Source of the DNA: Conoideocrella luteorostrata
Taxonomy: Eukaryota; Ascomycota; Sordariomycetes; Hypocreales; Clavicipitaceae
NCBI GenBank assembly: GCA_032433595.1
Contig: JASWJB010000116.1
Span: 1 to 64,000 of the forward strand
Direction of reading: 5' to 3'
DNA length: 64,000 bases
Shown: positions 45,878 to 57,586 of the stretch, piece after piece
Layout: the number at the start of each line of letters is the position of its first letter
How positions within the stretch are numbered: the stretch's first letter is position 1
Position numbers and translations under genes: made by a program
The notes under the pieces: generated by a model
What the model was told of the DNA's origin: nothing
Database searches by the model: none
What the model saw: the letters and a program-made list of their open reading frames with translations, nothing else

Positions 45878-47048
45878 ATGCCCAGCGAGGAGTATCCGCG
45901 CCCGCCTCAGCGCGACTCCTGGTTCGCGCCCCTATCCATCGACCTCTTCATCAAAGTCCTCAACGTTACGTTTCTGCACCCGTTCGTATGCTGGCTGATC
46001 CCTCTGTGCTTCCGAGCTCAAACCATCCCGTGGGATGCGCACCGCATGATTGCTTCGTTCGCATGGGCGACGTTTATAACGCTCTGCTGGATGGCTAGCG
46101 TTGTTAACCAGCGCATTGCTTATGGACTGCCCAGGGAGGTGGATCTAAGCGAAGAGGTTATTGTGATCACGGGCGGTGCGAGCGGTCTAGGTATGCTGGT
46201 TGCGGAGGTGTATGGCATGAGGGGCGCAAGTGTCGCGGTTCTGGACGTGAATGAGATGGAGAATGGGGAGGCTCGGGGCGTGACATATTATAAGTGCGAC
46301 GTTAGCGATAAGAAGCAGATCGCGAAGGCGGCGGCTGACATTGAACGAGATGTAAGTTGCAATTCTGGTGTTTGGCTCAAATGACAATATTTGGGTTATC
46401 ACGCGCGTGGTTGATTCATGCTGAATTCTAACTGATTGCGAACAGCTCGGGACACCTACTGTTCTCATAAATAATGCCGCAATTGTCATCGGAAAGTCAC
46501 TTCTAAATCTCTCCATGGACGAGATCGACACCAGTCTGTCCACTAACCTCCTCGGCCCATTCTACTGCTTGAAGACCTTCCTCCCCGCCATCATTCGCGG
46601 CGGCCGCGGCGGCACCGTTGTCAACATCTCCTCTGTAATCGGACATCTCGGCGCTGCCCAGCTGACAGACTATGCTGCCGCCAAGGCTGGGCTTACCGCT
46701 TTACACCGTTCTTTGACCGCCGAACTGCGTGAAACACACCCCGATATTCGCACTGTTCTTATCACACCAGGCCAACTAAGTACGCCTTTGTTCTACGGGG
46801 TACAAACTCCTAGCAGCTTCTTTGCGCCCGTCGTGGAGCCCGTAGATGTTGCCAAGGAGATCATTGCGGCGATTGACAATGGGAAAGGCGTGACTGTGGG
46901 TATGCCCTTCTATGCTAGGTGGGTGGATTGGTATAATGTCTTGCCGGTGGGGTTGCAGACAATTGCAAGGACGGTTGCCGGAGTGGATAGGGGAATGAAG
47001 ACGTTTATTGGAAGACAGAGGCTGGATGAGGATGCGAAGAGCAGATGA
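45878..47048 (+). CDS. Membrane-anchored short-chain dehydrogenase/reductase
   Basis: NAD(P)-dependent oxidoreductase of the SDR16C type (related to RDH10 and 17-beta-HSD11), acting on lipid, retinoid-like or sterol-like substrates; the real substrate is unknown. Read as join(45878-46351, 46446-47048), 358 residues. Two N-terminal hydrophobic segments (LNVTFLHPFVCWLIPLCF and ASFAWATFITLCWMASV) suggest ER or lipid-droplet anchoring. Rossmann cofactor motif TGGASGLG; NNAA; Ser in NISSVIGHLG; catalytic YAAAK; and the substrate-loop ITPGQLSTPLF. All catalytic residues are present. The intron GTAAGT...CAG lies before LGTPTVLINNA. Confidence 0.92.
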
Positions 47049-48104
47049 GTTGGATGAGTCGGGTGCTGGTCGCCCTAATAATTGCATCCTGGGTTTGGGT
47101 TATGGGACGGAGGCAAAACATGATAGAATTCGCATATATCACTCGTAGTGATTTCACGCTGTTGTGAAACCTGACAAAGAGTGTTTCGGGGTTTTATAAA
47201 CATATATGTCTTTATGATCTGAGCACGGTGCTGTTGAAGTGATGGTACGAGGATCGAGGTTTGGACGCGCCTGCCCTAGTTATAAAAAGAGCCATCTGGA
47301 TCCTCTTGAAGTCAAGCTCAGTCAAGTCTGGTCAAAGCCGAAATGTATGAGTAGGAGAGGAAATTGCTGAGCTTGCATAAGTCTGTCCATCACGTTGTTG
47401 CCAGTGGCATTACAGCATGTTGCAAGCAGTATTAGACCAAACCCCCTCTCGCAAACTTCCGTCTAATTTACTTGCTACAACTGGATCTCACCCTTTTGCG
47501 CATATTCTTCGCCATGGTGGCGCCGCTATGTCTTGATCAAGGTGTGCGCCGCATAGTGACTTGTAGGATTGGCTCCGCTCGTACCGGCCGGACCAAAACC
47601 CATGTATGACATGCATTATGCTTTCCTCATCATGACACTCACTTGGAATTGCTTCTGCCATGCATCATGCCTCTATGAAAGAGTTAGGATGCTAAATCTG
47701 TGATCGATTATGGTTGCGAAACTTGAGACCGACCAAGTATCATCATAAGGCGAGTAAGAAGGTATTATTATTTTAAGTTGTTGCCGCATTGGGGGTTTTG
47801 ACCAAGCTTCTGTGGAGTTTGGGCGGTGGGACGTAGGCGTGGTGTTATGGCACCACTGAGGGTTGGTGGTAGCGTACAATGAAACTGGCACTTTCTGGAT
47901 CTCTGGTGGTTACTCCGTACGGAGTACAGTATGTGGCATTAACTATTTACTCTCTTCAGGTATCACCCGCAAAACGCCATCTTCTAAATATGGTAAGGCT
48001 TGTGTTACATCGAAGGGGGAACATACATTGTGCCTCCCACTGTAACTAGTTAGTGACTTTGCCGAGCGGGCCGCTCGAATCTTTGAACACTAAGTTTTAG
48101 CGCC
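47049..48104. other. Intergenic with exact palindrome
   Basis: No supported gene. Holds the second exact TACTCCGTACGGAGTA at 47911-47926 about 180 bp upstream of the HET gene. The rest is unremarkable. Confidence 0.6.
47911..47926. repeat. Dispersed palindrome, exact copy
   Basis: Exact TACTCCGTACGGAGTA, identical to 18895-18910. Confidence 0.95.
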
Positions 48105-50114
48105 ATGGCGGTAGAGGGATCTTCCCCCCCCTCTCGCAGGCTGCCTCTCGAGCTGCATTTTCACACGGACTGTTGCAATGCGATCTCTTTTTTCACGGGC
48201 AGCACGTCCACCATGCCGCCACAATCCGCGGGCGTCAGAAAGACTCAAAGGCCGAGGAGCTTCTTCAAGTTTCGGTATAAACCTTTGGACCCAGTGAAGC
48301 TAGAGATTAGAGTCTTGGAGCTTGCTCCCGGGAAGCCCAATAGCCGCATCTTTGGCAAGCTCATCCACCTGTCTCTGCTTGATAGTCCCAACTTTGACGC
48401 ACTCAGCTACATGTGGGGACCTCCCAAGCCCTCATACAAAATCTCCATCAACGGTGACAACTCCTTCCAAGTTGGTCGGAATCTGAGAAAAGCCCTTGAC
48501 GACCTTCGGCTCCCAGATAGGCCCCGAATCATCTGGACGGATGCAGTCTGCATAAACCAGTCAGACAACGCGGAAAAAGAACATCAGGTCAAGTTAATGC
48601 GGCGGGTGTACTCGAGTGCCGAAACTGTCTGTGCTTGGATTGACCACAACGTTCATCCGTCGCTTCCGGTGTTCGAAGACTTGCGGCAGCTTGGCAAGGG
48701 CGTTGAGATTAGTGATTTTGCCGACGAGGCATTTTGGTACCCCGTAGCGGACATCTTCCGGAATCCCTATTGGAGAAGGCTGTGGATTCAACAGGAACTC
48801 ATCCTCGCAAAACATATTCAGATTTATTGTCGACAAAATGTCTTTGAAGGACAGGAACTTCTTCAGTTTCAGTTCAAAATCAACGAAGTCAAGTATAAGC
48901 CTAACAGACCGGGCAGCCCCGAGGGGGCTCTACTTAGCTACGTGGATGATGTACAAACGAACATGCCGTCATTGCCGCGAGTCTTGTATGGGGGGATCTT
49001 GAGGGCACGAGCGACCATTGCCGAAGCTCGACAAATGTCTAGTGGCCCCCGTAGCCCTGCCGAGACCCCTGGAACGCGTATAGACCTCTTCACTCAGTCA
49101 AGAGCGTTGAACATGACCGACAAACGTGATCGCGTTTATGGTATACTCGGACTCACGACTGACTCCGAAGCCGAAGAGGTTGTTGTTGATTACAGCTTAT
49201 CGACCCGACAGGTGTACACTCAAGTGTTCCGCCTCTTTATTCAGAAAAACCAAGATTTGTCGTTTCTCTGCTTCGATCCAAATCCAAATACCGCATCGCA
49301 CAGCCAGAAGGCAGAACATGACTCTTCTGGTTTCCCGAGCTGGATGCCATCACAAGACGTTCTCTGGGGGTCAATTAGGGCGAGCAGAGCTTCAGGTGAA
49401 CGCCTAGCAGAAAGTGCTGTCATCGACCCTTTGACATGTGTGCTCTCTGCGCAAGGGCTCTGCGTGGACATAGTCTCGTTTGTTGGAGAGAGCAGGCCTC
49501 AAGGATGGGAGCCATTCTATCAATTAGTTTCAAACCTTGGCGAATACTGTAGGAGATTGTGGCCGGACGATACTATGGAGTTTCCCTACGAACGCGAGCA
49601 CGTCAATGCTCTCCTATTCCCATGGATTCTACCGGGACGATACAGAACATTGTATCGCCATAAGAAGCCTACACATCAAGAGCGATTCGAAATTCTTCGG
49701 GATATCCATAAAGCTATCGAAAAACTTGGCAAGGATGATTTTAGTATATCTGATATTGTAAGGGGAGGATATACTCCTGCTAATGTTTTAAGCCAACTTC
49801 GAAGAGATCAATGTTTTGCCATTTTGAATACGATCGATCACACAGTCATAGTTGGCACGGAATATAAACGCATGGGGAGTGCCAGGTTGAACACTCACGT
49901 GCGGCCGGGGGACCAAGTCTGGGTTATCTTTGGTTGTCCAATGCCGCTGATTTTGCGGCCCAAGGCAGATAATAATGGAAGATATACGGTGCTTGGGACA
50001 GTCATTATTCCGGGTTTGATGGCTGGGGAGGCACTCGAGCTAGCTAGCGAACCAGCTGCTGCGAATGGAAAGGTGGTAAATGGTTGGCGGGAGACTACGA
50101 TTGAAATTGAATAG
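48105..50114 (+). CDS. HET-domain (heterokaryon incompatibility) protein
   Basis: HET domains trigger a cell-death response after non-self fusion in filamentous ascomycetes; most copies have no assigned partner. Intronless, 669 residues from the ATG at 48105. The domain starts near residue 100: FDALSYMWGPP, then LRKALDDLRLPDRPRIIWTD, AVCINQSDNAEKEHQVKLM and RRVYSSAETVCAWID, followed by WRRLWIQQELILAK, all typical of PF06985. The long C-terminal region contains ALNMTDKRDRVYGILGL, normal for this group, and ends in a conserved-looking GDQVWVIFG block. No NACHT, WD40 or other partner domain is fused. A basic stretch precedes the domain (RKTQRPRSFFKFRYK). A decayed NLR-like region lies 750 bp downstream. 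Confidence 0.93.
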   Translation: MAVEGSSPPSRRLPLELHFHTDCCNAISFFTGSTSTMPPQSAGVRKTQRPRSFFKFRYKPLDPVKLEIRVLELAPGKPNSRIFGKLIHLSLLDSPNFDALSYMWGPPKPSYKISINGDNSFQVGRNLRKALDDLRLPDRPRIIWTDAVCINQSDNAEKEHQVKLMRRVYSSAETVCAWIDHNVHPSLPVFEDLRQLGKGVEISDFADEAFWYPVADIFRNPYWRRLWIQQELILAKHIQIYCRQNVFEGQELLQFQFKINEVKYKPNRPGSPEGALLSYVDDVQTNMPSLPRVLYGGILRARATIAEARQMSSGPRSPAETPGTRIDLFTQSRALNMTDKRDRVYGILGLTTDSEAEEVVVDYSLSTRQVYTQVFRLFIQKNQDLSFLCFDPNPNTASHSQKAEHDSSGFPSWMPSQDVLWGSIRASRASGERLAESAVIDPLTCVLSAQGLCVDIVSFVGESRPQGWEPFYQLVSNLGEYCRRLWPDDTMEFPYEREHVNALLFPWILPGRYRTLYRHKKPTHQERFEILRDIHKAIEKLGKDDFSISDIVRGGYTPANVLSQLRRDQCFAILNTIDHTVIVGTEYKRMGSARLNTHVRPGDQVWVIFGCPMPLILRPKADNNGRYTVLGTVIIPGLMAGEALELASEPAAANGKVVNGWRETTIEIE

Positions 50115-50160
50115 CTACGTATCTGTTGATATTATGATCCTTCAATGGAACCGCTGAGTG

Positions 50161-50426
50161 AAGATAGTTTGGGGTTCCGATATAGCAGAGTGAAGGGCAA
50201 GACTTCTCGTATATTCGTTACTCGGTCGCACCTAGGCAGCACTCTGTTGTTGACGTTCTTAATCTCTGACCCTCACTGTAGATTTAGCCTCTCTGCTCCC
50301 TTTATGCTCATTACTACCCCGCAGTGAAGAGTTTGCTAGCTGCATAATACTCTCCCCTAATGGCCGTAGGTGCATTGGCAAGCCCTACGACTCTGCGCCG
50401 GCCATCAAGAGTGGTGGTCTCTGACA
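50161..50426 (+). mobile_element. LTR family 2, degenerate copy
   Basis: Matches 57587-57845 along its length (GATATAGCAGAG, TTCGTTAC, CACTCTGTTGTTGACG, TACCCCGCAG, AGAGTTTGCTAGCTGCAT) and ends TCTGACA. The left end has lost TGTCA. No target duplication is visible, so it is old or rearranged. Confidence 0.85.
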
Positions 50427-50854
50427 GTCAGCCGCTACTAGGATATGATACTTGACGGCTACTTGCACCCAAGAAGCCCCAGTGCGGGGATGCTGGTACT
50501 GTAGCTGTACTGGCAACTTGAGACATCGAGCTGCTTGTGGCGTTATAACTTCATACACCTAATCCTCCGCCAGGACCAGCAGCGACGACGCCTTCCATCC
50601 AGGCGATGTCGTTAATCTAGCGTTATTCAAACGGACGATGCCCAACATTCCCGGCTTGCATGCTGCTGCAAAGCTCCAGGCTAAGCAGCTAGGCGTAGTC
50701 AAGATGGTCACCTGCAAATTGGCCTGCAATAGAATGTATGGTGATTGGAGGGTGATGAAATCCACTGCGCGGGGTTCTTGCCTGTCAGCCTCATTTTCTA
50801 CGACGTTGACCGACCGCTTGGCGTTTTGCGGCGGTTTCATAAAACTGAGAAAAG

Positions 50855-51850
50855 TTGACTGAATCTATTATACTTGACTTTGATCCGGGAGAGTACACGA
50901 TTTCCTGGATTGCACCTCTCGAAATCGAGGCCACAGCTGCCCTGCATTTGCTGGACGAGCGACACAGTGGCCAATTTTCGGTCGACCGCGGCGATGACTA
51001 CCAATATCATGCAGGTGTCATCGGCGGCCACGAAATTATCATAGCAACTATGCCAGCAGGCCAAGAGTACGGCATGGGCTCTGCAGCTGCACTTACCAGT
51101 CAAGTGGAAAAGTTCTTTCCTAACCTCTGGTGTGTGCTGCTTGTTGGCGTGGCTGCGGGTCTGCCTGACCTCTCTCAAGATCATATGCGCGATATTCGGC
51201 TCGGTGATATACTCGTGGCTCTTCCTCGTGGCTCTTCCTCGTGGCTCTTCCTCGTGCTAAAAACGCTGGAATAGTTGCCTATGATCTCGGTAAAGAGACT
51301 GAAGATGCTTTTCAAACGCTCCGACTTGGACACGCTCTCGCTACAACAGAACCAATACTCCACTCAGCTATTATGAACATTGAACTCCAGGCTCTGGAGA
51401 TAAGCTTTCGAAAAACCTACGATAAGGAACGAGCTGAGAGATAAATACAATGTTATTGGTTTGGAGATGGAAGCTACAGGGACTATGAATTCAAGAGGTG
51501 TATAGAGGATACAGATTCTTATGCAGAGGGCTGGATTGGACAACGCAATATTGTTCTTACCTTATTGGCTACATGGAAGCTGTGGTATAGTATCCGCAGC
51601 GATGACGGCATGGAGCATAACCAGCTCTCTTCTACATCTTTGACTCGGCCCCATGGTTGGCATTAGGACGGGTATACCTTGGCCAAATTTCACCATCCGC
51701 CTTGGGGATGTCGCGGCCAATTATCCTGCTCGTATAGGTGTCGTTGTGATTCAGCATGACCTTGGAAAGCTAAGAGGCGACAATAGGTTCGTGCTTGTGG
51801 GCTTTACCTTTCCTAGTACACATTCTTTAGCTAGCCGGAATGGTGGTTAG
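50855..51850 (+). pseudogene. Purine-phosphorylase-like (NLR-type) fragments, broken
   Basis: Resembles the N-terminal purine/uridine phosphorylase-like domain that fungi fuse to NACHT NLR proteins. Part 1 reads EYTISWIAPLEIEATAALH, YHAGVIGGHEIIIATMPAG, WCVLLVGVAAGLP and DIRLGDILVALPR. At 51215-51253 a 13-bp unit is present three times; the two extra units shift the frame, and the reading continues in another phase as GIVAYDLGKETEDAF and, after a stop, VIGLEMEATGTMNS. Part 2 (about 51540-51835) repeats the domain pattern: NIVLTLL, MVGIRTGIPWPN, FTIRLGDVAANYP, VIQHDLGKLRGDNRF. No start codon, NACHT or repeat domain is seen. At least two decayed domain copies in tandem, or one rearranged gene. 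Confidence 0.8.
51215..51253 (+). repeat. 13-bp tandem repeat, three units
   Basis: Three identical units of GTGGCTCTTCCTC inside the phosphorylase-like fragment. One unit keeps the frame; three shift it by two bases. Confidence 0.95.
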
Positions 51851-53973
51851 TATTATAATATTTAGACAGTCCAAATTAACGGACCTTGCGGTAAAATGCC
51901 CATTTGGCCGTTTTGCCTTTGAGGGGCTATATTCAATTCACAATGTAAATCTGGGCATTTTAAGCGGTGTTGTTGATGTTTGAAGAAGCAAGGCTTGTTA
52001 TCGCGGCATGCCTTGACGCGATTCGCGATGTGGATTAGGTGGCTGTTGCTGTTCACTGATGATCGACTTGATTATTATTATTTATTCGTGTGTTTTTGGT
52101 CAACAAAATACAATACAAAGTTTTTCGTAATTTTTACGGAGCAGCGGCCAGCTTCGCTCTTGTCACAGGCACTACGGTAAGCAAAAAGGAGAAGGTTTGT
52201 TGTCGCTGTCCAAAATTTTTATTTTTTTATTTTTTATTTATTTTTTAACACCCAAAAAAAGCCACGTTTCAAAAGCCAAAAACAAATAAGTAAAAATAAA
52301 AACCAAAAACGAGCGACACCAAAAATCTGTGGAGCATGCCGCTTCCAGCACCCATTGCCCCTGCCCCGTCACTGAGGACAGCAGGCCTTCGGGGGCGGCT
52401 CCGCCCCGACCATCCTCCTCATCCCCCACCAAGTGTCCACTATTGCTGTGAACGCACCATGTTAGTCTTGTCTATAGGTACAGGAAGCTTGCCATTTCAA
52501 CCTACGGCGTTGGACCCTCGGGGGGGTTTGGAGGTGGCCGGCCGGAGCCGAGGACCCCCGAATTGGCATTGGCCTGTGTCCTCTCAGGGACAGGGGCGCT
52601 GGGTGCCGGAGGGCGCTCCCAAGAAAGTTGTATATTAAAATTTTTGGTACTAGTTGTCTAATTAGTAATTTTTTTTCACGAGGGGCCTGATTCAGAACGT
52701 GGGCGTGGGCATGGACAGGGGCGAGAAAAGGTGTACTCACAGCATGTTGTGATGATGCGATGATGAAGAGAAGAAGAAAGGGAAAAAGACACCAAAGGCT
52801 AGAGATGAGCAGATATAAGCTGCGCAAACAATCTTGGCTTTTTGGAAGGAACATGTTGCGGAAGGCAAGTGTCCTAAGCCCGATTTGTACATTTATTGCA
52901 ATCTGCAAGAGCAGATCAGTCACGAAGGAGGCAACTGGGAGCTGTGCTCTTTCTACTAATTTAACACAGCATGCCTCCTCTAAAGGTCTGTCTGTTCATA
53001 TTCCTCTGTCTTTTCTTCTCCACACATGCGTACATTTATGCACCAAACATACATGCAACATTTGCAAGTACGTCCTTACCGTCTACGCTGAAACTATGCA
53101 CTACTCACTGATCCTAGGTCATCTCCCAGTGAGAATTTTTTGCCAATAGTCAAATAGCTACAAAAACAAAAACCAATATGGCTTGACTGTTGCTTGTCTT
53201 GCATCCTTGATATATTTGCAATACATGCGGTACCTATGGAACACACTATGTGTGGAGTTACCTGGAACAAGTGTGCATCATCGGCCTCCCATATTGTCGC
53301 TGCAGTGCACGGCCTCTGTGACGAAGTGAGCATCTATGGTCAATATGATACGTGAAAAATTTCTTGAAATATAGCTTATTTGACGAGGAAACAGGCTACT
53401 ATGTGTACCGAGATTTCGACCTTTGACATTGTCAACTGAGGTTAACTCCAGCGTGATCAGACCTCTAGCTTCGGCCCCGATCGTGACGAATATTGTGTGG
53501 CCGCTCTCGCTCACACACTTGGACAAGGACAGGAGGCCTACAAAAGATATGATCATGGTGAATTCGTACGAATAAGAGGGCCAATTCTCTCGTAGCTTAG
53601 CTAGCATTATCATTGAAAATTTAACTTCTTATTTGACTCTTCTTATAAGTGGCTTTAGTGTCCTTTTGTATTTGCGACGTGGAATATCAGCAATTGAATC
53701 CGAGAATGAACAAGTATGCGGCCAAACCATTTGACCAAAGACTTATTAGACGCCTGTCTACTAATTAATTAATTTTATTATTTACTCTGATAAAATGTAT
53801 AGCGGGCCTCTTACCCAAATGTTCCAAAGTGTGTGCGAAAGCGGCCACATAGGATAAAATTTCTTCAGCGAAAATGCACTAGAACTATCCCCACCATCTC
53901 GAAATTGGCCGTGACTCGAGTTCATTACTTTTATAAGTATGTCTATGATAATAAAAACTCATGGCCTGTAAGC
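51851..53973. other. 2.1-kb gap with GC-rich island
   Basis: No supported gene. An A/T-run region (52215-52320) is followed by a GC-rich block at about 52335-52620 (with CGGGGGCGGCTCCGCCCCG, itself a hairpin), then AT-rich sequence again. Open frames here (52462-52923 -, 52760-53149 +) overlap on opposite strands and have no domain. Confidence 0.55.
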
Positions 53974-54792
53974 TCAAAATAATATGCGGAAACCACAAAC
54001 AGAATACCAGTTCTCTTCGGCGCTCTCATGTTGTTCCTGCTGTTGCAGAGATGCACTTCTGCTAGAAGAGTCAACGTTCTCCAATGTCAGCGCTTTAACT
54101 GCCTTATATTTTTCACTCTGTTTCGCCTTTGGCTTTGGCCAGGGCCACCATCTTTGCATGGGCATATCATCAAAAATAATATTGAAGTTGTTGTCCTTGT
54201 TGATGCAGTCAAAGTTGTAGACTTTCTCTTGATTTGCGTTGTATGCACCTGCAAATCGAACGTTGTTGGCTGAGAGAGTATCTATTCGAAACTGAGAAAG
54301 CTCCTTGATACCACCCGAGAGAACTACGAGAAGCCCCTTCCACTGCGGATTCTCACCTACATCACGGAGTGTGTATCGGCGGAAGTGAGTCCATCCTATG
54401 CTTCGCCTATAGGGAGTAAGGTAGATCCCCTCATTGGAGAGGCAAGCGCCGCTAGGATCAATGTTCTCTGAGGACAGATGCAGACCGTTACTCATGATTT
54501 GTGAGACATCTTTAACAAAAAGTCTCAGAATCGCAAACCAAGGTACGGTATCAGCAACCCATTGATTGTCGTAAGGGAACCCATATTTCCATTCGCGGGC
54601 TCTCGTGTCTTTGAGCATTTGGAACGAAACGTATCCACCTTGAAATTGCGACAAATCGTCCCAGTGTGAGTGTGGATCGGAGGTGTTGAAAGCGGAGTAG
54701 GGGGGAGGAGAACAAGAAGGACCTGAAGCTTGCTCCATTTTTGTTTGCGGCGCGTTGAAGGATATCGAGTTACAGTCTCCTGTGGCTAACAT
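53974..54792 (-). CDS. Hypothetical protein, 272 residues
   Basis: Single open frame with an ATG at 54792; family not recognised. The N-terminal 50 residues are Ser/Pro-rich (SGPSCSPPPYSAF). The middle is aromatic and compact, with WKYGFPYDNQW, GWTHFRRYTLRDVGENPQW and KGLLVVLSGGIKELSQF, which look like a folded domain. A Trp/Pro/Lys patch (QRWWPWPKPKAKQSEK) and a Ser/Gln/Glu-rich tail follow. No signal peptide or membrane helix. Length, strong codon continuity and an isolated position with solo LTRs on its promoter side suggest a lineage-specific accessory gene. A second ATG (MEQASG, 18 codons in) is an alternative start. Confidence 0.6.
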   Translation of the reverse strand: MLATGDCNSISFNAPQTKMEQASGPSCSPPPYSAFNTSDPHSHWDDLSQFQGGYVSFQMLKDTRAREWKYGFPYDNQWVADTVPWFAILRLFVKDVSQIMSNGLHLSSENIDPSGACLSNEGIYLTPYRRSIGWTHFRRYTLRDVGENPQWKGLLVVLSGGIKELSQFRIDTLSANNVRFAGAYNANQEKVYNFDCINKDNNFNIIFDDMPMQRWWPWPKPKAKQSEKYKAVKALTLENVDSSSRSASLQQQEQHESAEENWYSVCGFRILF

Positions 54793-56170
54793 TCGAAGAG
54801 GAATTGAATATTGGGCTGAGGTTTAGGATGAGACTGACTGCGTTGAGACAGATCGAATGTTGCGGTCTTTGCGCACTTATATATATTGCCATTTGTTTGA
54901 GTTCTACTGCACTTTGGACTCTATGAAAACCTTGGCGAGAAAGTTTGCCTGTGCCGCTTAAGGTTTGCTATATCTAGTGGGGCAACTCTACTGAGCTGTG
55001 AGAAAAAGACGCTAGAAAGAGCTGTAATCTACATGTAGCCTGATTCAGCTTAGCCTAGGGGGATTATTCGCTAGGCAGCGGGCTGCCTGTGGGAGAGTTC
55101 TGATGAGGCAACCCACCGCGAATTTCGTGTGTAGAGCGGGACGGGCCATGACCTATCTCCCTGTGTGGCGACCCTCGAAATAGTGGGCTGGGGCTGGGTA
55201 GACTTCATTCGGCCCATTGAAGCAATTACGCTAAATGGCAGTGGCTTTTGAGAGATAGTCCGCCCAACCGAGGTGAATGGGGTGTGTCCAAACTGGGAAA
55301 GGCTTTCGGCCAGAAATATTACCTTGCTGCCTCGGGATTTGATCTCAAGATGATCATTGAGACAACGAAGTTCGGTGGTAGCCTGGAAAAACCCGTCAAA
55401 GCCGTTCAAGGCCTTCGGTGGCACGCTCCCCAGGAAACTAGAATACCTTGTCCATGGCTTTCCCGGCTCGGATCAGGGGTATGTCTGGCGAGTTCCAGGT
55501 GCCCATTATGATCCGGTTCAAGTCTTTTACCCAACAGGCTTTAAATCAATATTACCTATAAGAGGGCCTGATAAATTACATGGCGCTGGCACTGTTATGT
55601 TTGGTCACAACATCAACTGTAAGTTTCGTTGGAGGGGGAAGGCAACGACGCCATGACGGTCAGGGCACAGTCCGGAGCATCAGCATCAAGTAACGCACCC
55701 GCACAGATTGATAGCACGAGCTCACACTTTCAGAGTCATGACAGCAGTTCTGGCGTAACGAGACCTTCATACACCTCAGCTTCCGCGATGCTATCGACAC
55801 CTATTGAGTCTGCTATTGACTCAGTAGCTCAACTACCTCTGCATCATCTGAAATTGGGTGCAGCCCCTTAATTTCAGTTGCACAGACTCCACCAGATGAT
55901 ACGCCTGGGTAAAAGGCGCAGGAGACGAGACAAGGTAAAATGGGGAGCCACCTGTTCCCGAAGGTAAGGCGGATACTAAAAAAGTCAAAGTAGCAGCTAG
56001 AAGATATGTTGATGATAAGACATATTCCCCGTATTTAATTACTACAAGAGTTTTGCTGAGGATCTATCTGTTGGAACCAAGGAACTAATAAGCATGTAAA
56101 TTGATGAGTGTGATGATGATCGATTATAATAGACAATGCTTCCATTTTCTAATTCCCGTTTAAATGCTTG
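54793..56170. other. Gap with a possible coding fragment at 55357-55656
   Basis: The frame at 55357-55656 contains protein-like sequence (RKLEYLVHGFPGSDQGYVW, PVQVFYPTGFKSILPIRGP) ending at a splice-donor-like AACTGTAAGT near 55615; a Ser-rich frame follows at 55653-55871. No family is recognised and no ATG clearly belongs to it. It may be a broken gene. The rest shows nothing. Confidence 0.3.
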
Positions 56171-56375
56171 TGTGGGTTGCACAGGGTGCTGTGCACTTTG
56201 GTATCGATACTAAGTTGCAGTCAAAATGCAATATATTTAATTATCTCTGTATATCTAAGAATAGGAAACAAGTCATGGTGGAAGGCTCGATATCGGCGTA
56301 TAAATATCGTGGCCGAAAGGTGACCACGTGACCTGCCCCGTGCTCCCTGCTGTGCTTGACGGCAGGATTCCAACA
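56171..56375 (-). mobile_element. Solo LTR, family 1, copy D
   Basis: Starts TGTGGGTTGCACAGGG and ends GGATTCCAACA, the same family as copies A-C but more diverged. Flanked by GCTTG (56166-56170) and GCTTC (56376-56380), a 5-bp target duplication with one later change. Confidence 0.88.
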
Positions 56376-57586
56376 GCTTCCTTTATGCCTGCTTTTATTC
56401 GTGCCTCTGATATCTCGTATTCCTCGTATCCCCGCATTATCGACCTTGCCAAGGTCGTGACCAAATTCCTCCGAGATATTCAATGGTCTTACGCACTATT
56501 GACTCTCCTATCTGACAAGTGACAGCCACCGCGATATCCGACACTAGTTATCACATGATGGGTCTAGTCACACATCCGAGTTATAATCCAGATCAGCTAG
56601 TTTTTCCTTTGTCTTCTTTCGCTTGACTTGTGCTCCCAGATTTTCGTTCAAAGTTTGGATCACACAATGCCCAGATATGTTAACCAATCTCATCTGATTT
56701 TACACGTTCGCCTGAATAGCTCGTGACAACTTTTGTACCTTGTCTCTCCTGTAGGGGACGGGATCTCATTAATCGTAGATATGACAGAGCTAGTGCGTGT
56801 AAGGAAATGTGAGATAGTGCAAAATAAGTAAGTGGAAGCGGAAGCAACGGACTTGATGGAGCAAAATCATAACACGCATGGCTGTTGCAACTAAGACATT
56901 TCTGACTACCGCCACCATATGTGCCAGATCCCTTTGATGTTTACGGACACGCGTCCACTAATTTAGCTCGAAGCCACTAGACGCATACTTAGTTGAGATC
57001 ATTGTCATTAGTTTGTCGCCAATAAATGGCGGAAGAGATCAGAAGCCGCCTTCAAATCAGCACCATAGACAGCTAGCACCTTGAGGACTTCCCAGAATTT
57101 GACGGCTGTCAGTCGGAGTCACGAGAGTTTGCTATAACCAAGGGTCTCCGTATTTCGTCAAGTCAATAACTATAGTGTCCTTATTCAGAGCTCTACTCCT
57201 GTGCCTATTATGCCTGAATTGTTTTACCGAAGAGTGCTCACATCCGACAGCATTAGGCTGGGCTGCTCAACTATTTGATCTTGTCACATACGAGATTATT
57301 ACGAATTGATTCGGGTCCCTGGGTGATCCCGTTACTGGATTGAAGTTGGGTTGCTAGTTGTATGTCGGACACTAGCGTAAGAGCGTTGTGGTTGTGTGCC
57401 TCGGGTCGACAAACCAGCAAAGGTGAAGCTCCACACCGATAGCGTGAATAATGCATTTTATATAGTTTGCGATAATTGATTTCCTAGCTTATCTACGGCT
57501 TGATGGCCATTTTGATGCTCACATTTCACGCCTCCTTGTGCTTAGAGTAGATTTTGACTTTGGTCCAAAGAATACCGGTGAGATTC

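Noticed and set aside
52462..53149. 153- and 129-codon ORFs on opposite strands
   Set aside because: They overlap each other, cross the AT/GC composition boundary and have no domain.
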